Shown: positions 1 to 7,143 of the stretch, piece after piece | How the letters are laid out: each line of letters begins with the position of its first letter | Position numbering within the stretch: position 1 is the first letter of the stretch | Origin: an uncultured Rhodocyclaceae bacterium | Lineage (GTDB): Bacteria > Pseudomonadota > Gammaproteobacteria > Burkholderiales > Rhodocyclaceae | Assembly (NCBI GenBank): GCA_937892345.1 | Contig: CALAGF010000072.1 | Location: 1 to 11,523, forward strand | Reading direction: 5' to 3' | Length of the DNA: 11,523 nucleotides | Translations under genes and position numbers: made by a program | The notes under the pieces: model-generated | What the model saw: the letters and a program-made list of their open reading frames with translations, nothing else | What the model was told of the DNA's origin: nothing | Database searches by the model: none

Positions 1-2
1 TG

Positions 3-599
3 ATTACCTTTCGCAAGACTGGCCATCCTGAGGCCCCGGCGTCGGCACACGACGCCGGCAACGGCGCCATCATGCGCGCCTTGCCGGTCGCACTGGCCTG
101 CTACGGTCAACCGGAAGCATTGACCCGAAATGCCAACCGCGCCCAGGCACATGTCACCCACCACAACCCACTATCCGATGCAGCCGGTGAAACCTTGATC
201 CTGATGATTCAGGATTTTCTTGCTGGCAAGGCTGTTGAACACGTTGAAAACGTGCGGGCGGCAACGCTGGTCAGCGACTTTCCAGGCTTCGCCTATGACC
301 GCAAGCGCTGTGAAAACCCCGGGGGATATGTCATTGAGACCATTCAGGCGGTTTTTCAGGGCTTCTTTGCCACCGAAAATTTCGAGGACTGTCTGATCGA
401 CGTGATCAATCGCGGTGGCGATGCCGACACCACCGGCGCGATTGCCGGCATGCTTGCCGGCGCACGCTATGGCCTTGATGCCATTCCCACTCGCTGGCTG
501 AATGCGCTCGACGCTTACACCCGGATGCGCTGTGAGCGCCAGGCCGACGCACTGCTGGCTTACATTCCATTACAAAACCAGCGGCCGCATGACGGATAA
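3..599 (+). CDS. draG: ADP-ribosylglycohydrolase, DraG-type (3' part; 5' end outside window)
   Basis: The reading frame is open from the left edge, so this is the C-terminal ~198 residues of a protein usually near 300 residues; the ATG at 72 is internal. Before it the frame reads a DAGNGAIMRALPVAL-like block, a conserved internal motif of the ADP-ribosylglycohydrolase family. The C-terminal motif GGDADTTGA (nt 414-440) carries the Asp-x-Asp-Thr residues that bind the di-metal centre in DraG. The stretch THHNPLSDAA also fits DraG. Known role of the family: DraG removes ADP-ribose from the Fe protein of nitrogenase (NifH), reversing DraT switch-off when ammonium is exhausted. A draT/nif neighbourhood would lie upstream, outside the window, so the specific symbol rests on motif resemblance; another ADP-ribosyl hydrolase of the same family remains possible. 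An ankyrin-repeat gene follows 44 nt downstream on the same strand. Confidence 0.8.
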   Translation: MTFRKTGHPEAPASAHDAGNGAIMRALPVALACYGQPEALTRNANRAQAHVTHHNPLSDAAGETLILMIQDFLAGKAVEHVENVRAATLVSDFPGFAYDRKRCENPGGYVIETIQAVFQGFFATENFEDCLIDVINRGGDADTTGAIAGMLAGARYGLDAIPTRWLNALDAYTRMRCERQADALLAYIPLQNQRPHDG

Positions 600-643
600 T
601 AGCTGACCCTAAAGTTCCGTTTCACGTCGCCCAGGAGAATCAA

Positions 644-1144
644 ATGTCGTCGCAGCTCATGCTTATCAAGGCCATCCGCTCAGGTCGTCTTGCCGAAGTC
701 AGGGCCGCACTTGATTCCGGCACATCGGCTGAACTGACCGATGGTCATGGTGACCCTGGTTTGCCCATGGGCATCGCCTGTTTCATGGGCTACTCCGATA
801 TCGTCCGGGAACTGGCCTCCCGCGGCGCACGTGTCAATGTCGACGACAACAGCGCCCCGACCTCGCCGCTCAGCATGGCGATCCGCGGTCAGCGCAACGA
901 AGTGGTTCGCACCCTGATCGAACTCGGTGCCCAGGTTCCCGCGGGCACCAATACCGGTCTGAACGACCACGAAATCATGCTCGCCCAATGGAAAGCCAAG
1001 CGCGACGGCTTTGCCAACGAGTTTGAACTTGACCCCGTCGCCCTGCCGGACATTGAAGAAATCGACATGGTGCGCTGCGCCGGCACCGACACGCAGGCGC
1101 TCGAATCCGAAGTGCTGCGCATGGCGACCAAGCAGAACCGCTGA
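644..1144 (+). CDS. small ankyrin-repeat protein
   Basis: A 166-residue protein with a clear AGGAG site (633-637) six bases before the ATG. Residues ~5-100 form about three ankyrin repeats: LIKAIRSGRLAEVRAALDSG, then GIACFMGYSDIVRELASRGA, then PLSMAIRGQRNEVVRTLIELGA, each with the helix-turn-helix spacing and the terminal (L)xxGA. Residues ~105-166 are acidic and charged and lack repeat character. There is no signal peptide or membrane segment, so it is presumably cytoplasmic. Ankyrin repeats mediate protein-protein contact; no enzymatic domain is present. The 44-nt gap after the DraG gene with no terminator suggests co-transcription, so a role linked to that hydrolase or to nitrogenase is possible, but this is inference from position only. 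Confidence 0.85.
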   Translation: MSSQLMLIKAIRSGRLAEVRAALDSGTSAELTDGHGDPGLPMGIACFMGYSDIVRELASRGARVNVDDNSAPTSPLSMAIRGQRNEVVRTLIELGAQVPAGTNTGLNDHEIMLAQWKAKRDGFANEFELDPVALPDIEEIDMVRCAGTDTQALESEVLRMATKQNR

Positions 1145-1183
1145 TCCCCAAAAACGCGGAATTCAGCGTCGCGGGCTTTCCGT

Positions 1184-1242
1184 CCTGCATGCAGGCTGCC
1201 TTAGAACCCGGCAGCGAAGCCTGTCCCGTCGGTTGACGGACA
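1184..1242. other. cluster of dyads in the 225-nt gap before ppk
   Basis: Three consecutive inverted repeats occur between the ankyrin gene and ppk: the perfect 12-bp palindrome CCTGCATGCAGG (1184-1195); GCTGCC (1195-1200) with GGCAGC (1210-1215); and TGTCCCGTC (1222-1230) with GACGGACA (1235-1242), which forms an 8-pair stem with one bulged C and a GGTT loop. None is followed by a T-run, so they are not standard intrinsic terminators. They may help end or stabilise the upstream transcript. Nothing coding is evident in the gap. Confidence 0.35.
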
Positions 1243-1293
1243 AGCACCCGAACAAGGGAAAAACGGAATTTTTCAAAGACAGCCAAAAGTCAT

Positions 1294-1310
1294 GCTATTG
1301 AAACAATAGC
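1294..1310. promoter_or_regulatory. perfect dyad upstream of ppk, possible operator
   Basis: The sequence GCTATTGAAACAATAGC is a perfect 7-bp inverted repeat around a 3-nt centre, in an AT-rich pocket 59-75 bases before the ppk start codon. A possible -10 hexamer TATACT lies at 1336-1341, 26 bases downstream of the dyad; no good -35 is seen 17 bases before it. Position and symmetry fit a repressor or activator site for ppk. I see no recognisable Pho box. The binding protein is unknown. Confidence 0.35.
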
Positions 1311-1368
1311 GCAACAAAATGATGGACTTGAGGCCTATACTTGAGAAATTGCTTTCGGAGCATACGCG

Positions 1369-3447
1369 ATGATTCCCGACACCCACAACCAGCGTTTTCC
1401 CGCAGACAACTACCTTAACCGGGAGGTCGGTCTGCTTGCTTTCAACCGGCGCGTCCTGGCCCAGGCAGCCGATGAAAGAATGCCCTTGCTGGAGCGGCTC
1501 CGCTTCCTGTGCATCGTTTCCAGCAATCTGGACGAGTTCTTCGAGATTCGCGTCTCCGGTTTGAAAGAGCAAATTCGCGCTCATACCTCGACCACCACCA
1601 TCGATGGCAAGACCGCGCAGGAAACTTTCCGTCAAGTCTCTGCCGAAGCGCACGCCATTGTGACCGAGCAATACCAGAATCTGAACGATGTCATCCTGCC
1701 GGCACTCGCTGAACAGGGCATTCGTTTTCTGCGCCGGTCCACCTGGAACGAGGCCCAGCGCGAATGGATTCGCGACTACTTTCAGCGCGAAATGGTGCCT
1801 GTGCTGACCCCCATCGGACTGGACCCTTCGCACCCCTTTCCGCGCGTCCTCAACAAGAGCCTGAACTTTGCCGTGGAGCTCGAGGGCAAGGATGCCTTCG
1901 GCCGCAGTTCGAACATTGCCATCGTGCAGGCGCCGCGTGTTTTGCCGCGTGTCATCCGCCTGCCCGAAGCGCTCGGCGGGGTGGAATACAGCTTTGTATT
2001 CCTCTCCTCCATCCTGCACGAATTTGTCGGCGAACTGTTTACAGGCATGGCGGTACTCGGCTGCTATCAGTTCCGCGCCACCCGCAATTCCGACCTGTTC
2101 GTCGATGAAGAAGAAGTCACCAATCTGCGCACCAAGCTGCAGGGTGAATTGCCGCAACGCCATTTCGGCAATGCGGTCCGTCTTGAAGTGGCAGACAACT
2201 GTTCACCGGCGATTACCGATTTCCTTTTGACCCAGTTCAACCTGCGCAACGAGGATCTTTACCGGGTCCAGGGCCCGGTCAATCTGGTACGCCTGATGCA
2301 GGTTCCCGACTGGGTAGACCGGCCGGACATGAAATTCGGCCCCTTTGTTCCCGGCACGCCGAAAGGATTGGCCAAGAGCGTCGGCATTTTCGACAGCATC
2401 CGCAAGGGTGACATCCTGATGCATCACCCTTACCAGTCATTCGCGCCAGTCATCGAACTGCTCAGTCAGGCGGCCATCGATCCGAATGTGGTCGCAATCA
2501 AGATGACTGTTTATCGCACCGGCACCGACTCTGTGCTCATGCAGTCGCTGATCAGTGCAGCCCAGAAGGGCAAGGAAGTCACCGTCGTCGTCGAACTGAT
2601 GGCCCGTTTCGATGAAGAAGCCAACATCGGCTGGGCGACCAAGCTGGAAGAAGTCGGGGCCCATGTGGTCTATGGTGTGGTCGGCTACAAAACGCACGCC
2701 AAGGCCTTGCTCATTGTGCGCCGCGAGGATGGCCGTCTGAAGCGCTACGCCCATCTCGGTACCGGCAATTACCATCCGCGCACGGCACGGATGTATTCCG
2801 ACTTCGGGCTGATGACCGCCAATGAGGAAATCACCCACGACGTTTCCGAGGTTTTCAAGCAGTTGACCGGACTCGGCAAGGCACGCACGCTCAAACATCT
2901 GTGGCAGGCGCCGTTCACGCTGCAACCGAATGTGGTCGCTGCAATCCAGGCAGAAGCCGAAACTGCCCGCAACGGCGGCAAGGGCCGCATCGTTGCCAAA
3001 ATGAACTCGCTGGTCGAACGGGAAGTGATCAATGCGCTCTATGAGGCGTCGCAGGCCGGTGTCGAGATCGATCTGATCGTGCGCGGCGTCTGCATGCTCC
3101 GTCCGGGCGTTCCCGGCCTCTCCGACAAAATCCGGGTGCGTTCGATCATCGGCCGTTTCCTTGAACATCACCGCGTGATGTATTTCTACGCGGGCGGCAA
3201 GGAGAATGTCTATCTCTCCTCCGCCGACTGGATGGATCGCAACTTCTTCAAGCGCATCGAACTGGCATTTCCAATCCTTGATCCGAAACTGAAGAAGCGG
3301 GTGATCACCGAGGGCTTGAAGTTCTACCTCGCCGATAATCAGCAAGGCTGGGAAATGAATAGTCATGGCCATTACCAGCGTCGGCGTTCATCGCGCAGCA
3401 AACCGCATAACGCTCAAGGCGAACTGATGCTGACACTGGGCGGCTAG
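1369..3447 (+). CDS. ppk1: polyphosphate kinase 1
   Basis: A 692-residue protein, close to the ~690 residues of E. coli Ppk. It catalyses reversible transfer of the ATP gamma-phosphate to a growing inorganic polyphosphate chain. The N-terminal domain starts with YLNREVGLLAFNRRVL and has the family block SSNLDEFFEIRVSGLKEQI. In the C-terminal phospholipase-D-like half, His443 (GYKTHAKALLI) and His462 (YAHLGTGNYHPRTARMYSD) are 19 residues apart, exactly as the E. coli catalytic pair His435/His454; His443 is the expected phospho-enzyme residue. A GGAG site (1357-1360) lies 8 bases before the ATG. The gene seems to be a single transcription unit, with a hairpin after it. Ppk1 sits at the inner membrane and supports polyphosphate storage, a strong trait of several Rhodocyclales, plus stress survival. 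All key regions look intact. Confidence 0.97.
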   Translation: MIPDTHNQRFPADNYLNREVGLLAFNRRVLAQAADERMPLLERLRFLCIVSSNLDEFFEIRVSGLKEQIRAHTSTTTIDGKTAQETFRQVSAEAHAIVTEQYQNLNDVILPALAEQGIRFLRRSTWNEAQREWIRDYFQREMVPVLTPIGLDPSHPFPRVLNKSLNFAVELEGKDAFGRSSNIAIVQAPRVLPRVIRLPEALGGVEYSFVFLSSILHEFVGELFTGMAVLGCYQFRATRNSDLFVDEEEVTNLRTKLQGELPQRHFGNAVRLEVADNCSPAITDFLLTQFNLRNEDLYRVQGPVNLVRLMQVPDWVDRPDMKFGPFVPGTPKGLAKSVGIFDSIRKGDILMHHPYQSFAPVIELLSQAAIDPNVVAIKMTVYRTGTDSVLMQSLISAAQKGKEVTVVVELMARFDEEANIGWATKLEEVGAHVVYGVVGYKTHAKALLIVRREDGRLKRYAHLGTGNYHPRTARMYSDFGLMTANEEITHDVSEVFKQLTGLGKARTLKHLWQAPFTLQPNVVAAIQAEAETARNGGKGRIVAKMNSLVEREVINALYEASQAGVEIDLIVRGVCMLRPGVPGLSDKIRVRSIIGRFLEHHRVMYFYAGGKENVYLSSADWMDRNFFKRIELAFPILDPKLKKRVITEGLKFYLADNQQGWEMNSHGHYQRRRSSRSKPHNAQGELMLTLGG

Positions 3448-3499
3448 CGCCCTATGTAACCCAGGTCACAGACCCGAATACGGAAGGACGGGAGAATGC

Positions 3500-3527
3500 G
3501 GGCTTGATTGCAAAAGCAATTCAGCCC
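3500..3527 (+). terminator. hairpin after ppk, possible weak terminator
   Basis: GGGCT (3500-3504) and ATTGC (3507-3511) pair with GCAAT and AGCCC (ending 3527) around an AAAA loop, giving an 11-pair stem with one mismatch and one G-T wobble. It is followed by TCATTT, a poor U-tract. It lies 52 nt after the ppk stop and just before the ribosome site of the next gene, so it could be a weak terminator or part of that gene's 5' UTR. Confidence 0.4.
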
Positions 3528-3544
3528 TCATTTACGGAGCTTTC

Positions 3545-4090
3545 ATGAATACCCCGAAAATCCTTTCCGCCCTGCTGCTTTCCTGTGCCGCAACGGCCAG
3601 CCACGCTGATGGCCTGAAATTTCTTCCCGGTCTGGAATCCGGTTTCAAATTTGAACCGAGCATGGCGTTGACCGCTGGCGTCGCACATGCCACGGGCGCC
3701 CGTGACAATGTTGTTGGTGTCTACGGTATCGATTTCAACATGAACTGCGGCCTGATCCAGACGCCGGACAATCGCATCCGGACCCATGTCCAGCTCAACC
3801 ACATCGATCAGTCCGGCCTGACTGCCACCAGCATCGAACTGTCGCCACGCTACACCCTGCCGCTTGGCAATGGCTTCTCGTTCGGTGCCGGTCCGGCGCT
3901 GGCCTGGGTACATGCCGATACCGGTTCAGGCAGCAAGGATTTGTTCGGCTATGGCGCAGCCGCCGGATTCAATTTCCGCAAGGGTCACTACTATTCGGGA
4001 CTGGACGTGCGTTACCTGAATACCGAGGAAAGAGCACAAACAGGCGTCGAACAATGGGCCATGCTGGCCAAGGTCGGCATCAATTTCTGA
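3545..4090 (+). CDS. small secreted outer-membrane beta-barrel-like protein, function unknown
   Basis: A 181-residue protein with a CGGAG site (3535-3539) five bases before the ATG. Residues 1-21 are a Sec signal peptide (basic N-terminus, hydrophobic LSALLLSCAAT core, cleavage after SHA). The mature part is rich in alternating aromatic/hydrophobic and small residues in strand-like stretches (SIELSPRYTLPLG, GFSFGAGPALAWVHAD, GYGAAAGFNFRKG, YYSGLDVRYLN) and ends in the terminal phenylalanine IGxNF-style signature used for outer-membrane barrel insertion. Size and pattern resemble the YfaZ-type or similar small 8-strand barrels, but I cannot assign a family by eye. It stands alone, with minus-strand genes following convergently 36 nt later. 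Substrate and role are unknown. Confidence 0.8.
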   Translation: MNTPKILSALLLSCAATASHADGLKFLPGLESGFKFEPSMALTAGVAHATGARDNVVGVYGIDFNMNCGLIQTPDNRIRTHVQLNHIDQSGLTATSIELSPRYTLPLGNGFSFGAGPALAWVHADTGSGSKDLFGYGAAAGFNFRKGHYYSGLDVRYLNTEERAQTGVEQWAMLAKVGINF

Positions 4091-4126
4091 TGAAGCTTGC
4101 GGCGGCGGGTTTCAAGCTGTCGCCGA

Positions 4127-4435
4127 TCAGCCCACAGACTGAATGAAGCGCTGACGGGCGGCAATCAGCTCAGCCCGTCCGGTATCGCTCTCGACCAGTC
4201 CTTCGCAACTCGCGAAGAAGTTATCGAAGGCCTGCGTCACCTTGTCGCGCTCAATCAGGCGCTTGCCCTTACGCTCCGGCTCGACTGCCGGCACATCGAG
4301 GGGACGCAGCTCCGCGTAACGTGGAATCAGCCGCTGGCCGCCTGACTCGGCACTTGCGGTCAACGGCCCGGTTTTGACAAAAACCACGCCTTCATATTCA
4401 AAGCGTGCGCCAATCACGAGATGCTGAAGCTTCAT
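4127..4435 (-). CDS. hypothetical 102-residue protein, paired with membrane coiled-coil gene
   Basis: Not recognised as a named family. The start codon at 4435 is preceded by GAGG (4443-4446 on this strand), with good spacing; that site overlaps the stop codon of the upstream gene, so the two are translationally coupled and only 4 nt apart. The N-terminal half (residues 1-50) looks like a small compact beta domain (LQHLVIGARFEYEGVVFVKTGPLTA, then RLIPRYAELRPL). The C-terminal half is charged and probably helical (ERDKVTQAFDNFFASCEGLV...AELIAARQRFIQ). It has no signal peptide and no membrane segment. A plus-strand frame over the same bases (4097-4345) is rejected because it lacks a ribosome site and coding character. 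Function unknown. Confidence 0.7.
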   Translation of the reverse strand: MKLQHLVIGARFEYEGVVFVKTGPLTASAESGGQRLIPRYAELRPLDVPAVEPERKGKRLIERDKVTQAFDNFFASCEGLVESDTGRAELIAARQRFIQSVG

Positions 4436-4439
4436 CGTT

Positions 4440-4797
4440 TCACCTCAACAACGCGAACCCGGCCAGGGCAAGGCCCGCAATCACGCCCAGACCCAGCACC
4501 CAAGCCAGTCGGCGCATGCCGTCCAGACGCGCGACCAATTGCGCATTCTGCTCTGCCAGCGCCCGAATCAGTTCGCTGGAAGCCAGCATCTCTGCCTCAA
4601 GATCGGCAATCCGTCCCTGCAATTGCCCGAGAGAATCCATTTCCCCGGCCGCCGCAGGGACCGTTGCCTTACCCTTCCCGACCCGCTGCCACAGCTTCTT
4701 TGCGCCATCGGCAACGGCGGGGGCACGGGTAATCACCTCGCCCTAGGGAACACTCGACAAAATCGTCATCCAGCCCACGCAGATCCACCTCGCTCAT
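4440..4797 (-). pseudogene. coiled-coil, C-terminally membrane-anchored protein with apparent 1-nt frameshift near its start
   Basis: Not a recognised family. The long open frame (4440-4736, 98 residues from a GTG) has an Ala/Lys-rich start, a heptad-like coiled coil at ~33-72 (LQGRIADLEAEMLASSELIRAL...) and one membrane helix at ~77-97 followed by a terminal Arg, i.e. a tail-anchored topology. Directly upstream, an ATG at 4797 opens another frame reading MSEVDLRGLDDDFVECS. The frames meet at a CCTAGGG run (4742-4748). Removing one base there (T or G) yields a continuous protein of ~118 residues joined as ...FVECS-(Q/L)-GEVITRAPAV. The in-frame TAG at 4743-4745 separates the two frames. Either a real or sequencing-derived frameshift, or translation from the GTG (preceded by an AGGG/GAG-like site), is possible. 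Lies 4 nt before the downstream gene. Confidence 0.6.
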
Positions 4798-4928
4798 CAC
4801 AATATCCGCAGCTTTTATATCACAGGCAACTCGCGGAATTGCTTGCTGAGCAGCACAAGCGACTCGCCGGATAGGCGCTTCCGGCGTACCATGCCGCCTT
4901 TGATCACTGCAAAAAGCACCCATCCGCC

Positions 4929-5267
4929 ATGTCGACCGCACCCGCCTGCCCCCAATGCACCCTTGAAAACACCTACCCGGACGGCAGCAATTTCGTCTGC
5001 GCCGACTGCGGTTTTGAATGGCCGCAATCGGAAAATGCCGGCGAGGAAGAAGGCGAACGCATCGTCAAGGACGCCAATGGCAATGTGCTGGTCAGCGGCG
5101 ACAGCGTCGTGCTGATCAAGGATCTCAAGGTCAAGGGCAGCTCCACCACCTTGAAGCAAGGCACCAAGATCAAGGGCATCCGGATTGTCGATGGCGACCA
5201 CGAAGTCGACTGCAAGACCGATGCCGGCCAGATGATGCTCAAGGCCTGCTTCCTGCGCAAAGTCTGA
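4929..5267 (+). CDS. yjdM: YjdM/PhnA-family zinc-ribbon protein
   Basis: A 112-residue protein matching E. coli YjdM (formerly PhnA, 111 residues) along its whole length. The N-terminal zinc ribbon has Cys7-x2-Cys10 and Cys24-x2-Cys27, with the following aromatic GFEW. The C-terminal PhnA domain has the family's signature blocks IVKDANGNVL, GDSVVLIKDLKVKGSS, GTKIKGIRIVDGDHEVDCK. The name 'alkylphosphonate utilisation' is historical; the protein is not a C-P lyase component and its true role is unresolved. The ATG has no clear Shine-Dalgarno site, so a short or leaderless message is possible. No phosphonate genes are nearby. It is divergent from the small membrane gene at 4797 and convergent with the ABC gene ending at 5340. 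Confidence 0.93.
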   Translation: MSTAPACPQCTLENTYPDGSNFVCADCGFEWPQSENAGEEEGERIVKDANGNVLVSGDSVVLIKDLKVKGSSTTLKQGTKIKGIRIVDGDHEVDCKTDAGQMMLKACFLRKV

Positions 5268-5308
5268 CTGATCGCTGGTTTCAGCGCACCGCGACCGTCC
5301 CTGCCTTC

Positions 5309-5322
5309 CAGAGCGGGCTCTG
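5309..5322. other. short inverted repeat between convergent genes
   Basis: CAGAG-CGGG-CTCTG forms a 5-bp perfect stem between yjdM and the convergent ABC gene. It has no flanking T-run on either strand, so any terminator role is weak. No better terminator is visible in this 72-nt gap. Confidence 0.25.
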
Positions 5323-5339
5323 CCAGCGGTAGAAAGGTG

Positions 5340-7037
5340 TCAGGCGCTCACTCGATTGTTGCCAGGCGCCATGAGGTTCAACTGCTTATCGTGGTAGACC
5401 TCCAGCGTCGTCCGGTGCGCCACGCTGACCAGCGTGCAGTTCGGTAGCCTTTCCGTTAGCAACTGATACATGTGGGCTTCGGTGGCGTTGTCGAGGGCAC
5501 TGGTCGCTTCATCGAGGAAGAGGATATCCGGTCGATAAAGCAAAGCGCGAGCAAAGGCCAGACGTTGCTGCTCGCCCGGTGACAGGCGGTGGCCCCAGCG
5601 GGCTTCTTCATGCAGCCGCTGGGCGAATTGCGGCAGATTGCAGTCGATCAGCATCTGGGTACAGGTTGCATCATCGACTGCTTCGGGCGGCAGCGGATAG
5701 GTGAGCGCAGCTTTCAAGGAGCCATCCGGCAAGTAGTTCTTTTGCGGGCTGAACATGACTCGCGCTGTGCGTGGCAGGCTGATGCTGCCCTTGCCGAAAG
5801 GCCACAACCCCGCAATGGCGCGGAGCAAGGTGCTCTTTCCAGTGCCCGAGGGACCGCGTACCAGCCAGCGCTCTCCGGGGGCAAAGGCCATGGTGTCGAC
5901 CTTGGTCAGCGGTTTGCCATCAGGCAGGGTAAGCGCGATATTGTCGCCCTCAATCATGCTGGACGGCGACTGGTTGCTGAAGTCGATGCCGGTCGGGGCG
6001 GGCTGATCCATGGCGGCATCCATACCGTTCAGACGCTGGACGACTGCGGAGAGCTGGAAGAGGTCGCTGTAGGAACGGGCAAACCAGGCAATCGCGGCCG
6101 CCGTTTCGGAGAAGGCCGACACATCCTGCATCAGCGTGCCGATACCCAGTTCGCCGGAAAGTACCTTGGGTGCGATGGCAATAATCGGCACCAGCACGGA
6201 AACCACGGCAAAACCGCCGGAAGCCATGTTCAGGAAGATGTGATATCGCATCAGTTCCGACCAGTTGCGCCGAATCTCCGAAAACAGATGACCAAGGCGG
6301 CTCTGCTCTACGGCTTCGCCTTTGTAGAGCGCGATCTGTTCGGCTGAATCACGAACCTTGGCGAGCGCAAAACGAAAATCAGCTTCCACCTTGTGCTGCT
6401 CGACGGTGACGCCCGAAAGCTTGTGGCCGGCCAGATGGGTGACGATGGTTTGCAGCACGCCCCAGCCAATCGCCAGCCAGAACATGTATCCCGGGATGGT
6501 GATCGAGGTGTCACCAATGACAAAGGTCATCGGCCCGGCCGTATGCCAGAGAATCCAGCCCATCGTGCCCAGTGCCCCGAGGTTGGCGATGAACCCCAGT
6601 GTCAGCTGGATCATCAGCTTCACATACTCCGTCATGTCCTGCGTCAGACGCTGATCCGGGTTATCCAGCATGTTGTCGCGTTCGATGCGGTAGAAGGTCC
6701 GATCCTTGAACCAGCGCCCCATCATGTTGTTGGTCTGGCTCCAGCGCCACTTCATTTCCAGGCCCTGCTCCATGTAGCTCTTGGCCACTTCAACGGCGAC
6801 GATGAAACCGATGCTGACAAAGAGCAGCAGCAAGTTCGAGTTGAAGGCGGCCGCATCACGGTTCTGCAGGGCGTCGTAAAAACCCTTGGTCAGTTGCGTG
6901 TTCCAGGCCATCAGCCCGGTATTGGCAGCAACCAATACAAGCAGAAAGGCAAGTAGCAGCCAGGCGCTCTTGCGCCCTGCGGATTGCAGCCAGAAGGGTT
7001 TGGCCAAGCGAATGATTTGTGAGGTGCGTGAGCTCAT
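5340..7037 (-). CDS. ABC transporter, fused SbmA/BacA-like membrane domain and ATPase
   Basis: A 565-residue half-transporter. Residues ~1-330 form the membrane domain, with segments near 24-46, 68-90, 143-165, 182-204 and 270-295, and SbmA/BacA-type features (NTGLMAWNTQLTKGFYDALQNRD; MGRWFKDRTFYRIER...DNPDQRLTQD). The ATPase follows with Walker A GPSGTGKST (Lys401), signature LSPGEQQ (Ser486), Walker B LFLDEA (Asp509, Glu510) and the switch His541 in SVAHRT. All catalytic residues are intact. It presumably works as an inner-membrane homodimer. Relatives include E. coli YddA and mycobacterial Rv1819c (a cobalamin/hydrophilic-solute importer); SbmA/BacA itself lacks the ATPase. Substrate cannot be told from sequence. 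The ATG at 7037 lacks a strong ribosome site but gives the normal N-terminus (SQIIRLAKPFW). Single gene, divergent from the secreted protein at 7144. Confidence 0.93.
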   Translation of the reverse strand: MSSRTSQIIRLAKPFWLQSAGRKSAWLLLAFLLVLVAANTGLMAWNTQLTKGFYDALQNRDAAAFNSNLLLLFVSIGFIVAVEVAKSYMEQGLEMKWRWSQTNNMMGRWFKDRTFYRIERDNMLDNPDQRLTQDMTEYVKLMIQLTLGFIANLGALGTMGWILWHTAGPMTFVIGDTSITIPGYMFWLAIGWGVLQTIVTHLAGHKLSGVTVEQHKVEADFRFALAKVRDSAEQIALYKGEAVEQSRLGHLFSEIRRNWSELMRYHIFLNMASGGFAVVSVLVPIIAIAPKVLSGELGIGTLMQDVSAFSETAAAIAWFARSYSDLFQLSAVVQRLNGMDAAMDQPAPTGIDFSNQSPSSMIEGDNIALTLPDGKPLTKVDTMAFAPGERWLVRGPSGTGKSTLLRAIAGLWPFGKGSISLPRTARVMFSPQKNYLPDGSLKAALTYPLPPEAVDDATCTQMLIDCNLPQFAQRLHEEARWGHRLSPGEQQRLAFARALLYRPDILFLDEATSALDNATEAHMYQLLTERLPNCTLVSVAHRTTLEVYHDKQLNLMAPGNNRVSA

Positions 7038-7082
7038 GGCGCGTCGTGGAGTCGGGAAAGCATCAAGGAAAGCGATTTATTC

Positions 7083-7095
7083 CAGATAATATCTG
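7083..7095. promoter_or_regulatory. perfect palindrome in divergent promoter region
   Basis: CAGATAATATCTG is a perfect 13-bp palindrome (6-bp arms, one central base), 46 nt before the ABC start and 49 nt before the ATG at 7144. It contains -10-like hexamers on both strands (GATAAT/TAATAT forward, TATTAT/GATATT reverse). It may be a shared operator, or simply overlapping -10 elements of two back-to-back promoters. No clear -35 boxes are seen. Confidence 0.35.
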
Positions 7096-7143
7096 CTTTC
7101 AATAAGTGATCTGGCCCAAACGAGCATCGTGATAAATATTCAG

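Noticed and set aside
1184..1195. CCTGCATGCAGG as a terminator of the ankyrin gene
   Set aside because: A perfect palindrome without a loop or T-run is not an intrinsic terminator; it is retained only as part of a dyad cluster.
1273..2163. 296-codon minus-strand open frame over ppk
   Set aside because: It lies antisense to the conserved ppk1 coding region; its protein has no recognisable family and its openness follows from GC-rich codon bias on the other strand.
2437..3372. 311-codon minus-strand open frame over ppk
   Set aside because: Antisense shadow of the Ppk C-terminal half; the plus-strand reading contains the catalytic histidines and is certain.
4097..4345. 82-codon plus-strand frame overlapping the 102-residue minus-strand gene
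   Set aside because: No ribosome site; the minus-strand frame has a good site, coupling to its neighbour and a more natural protein composition.
5589..6347. 252-codon plus-strand open frame inside the ABC transporter
   Set aside because: Antisense to Walker/signature motif-bearing coding sequence; no ribosome site and no family resemblance.
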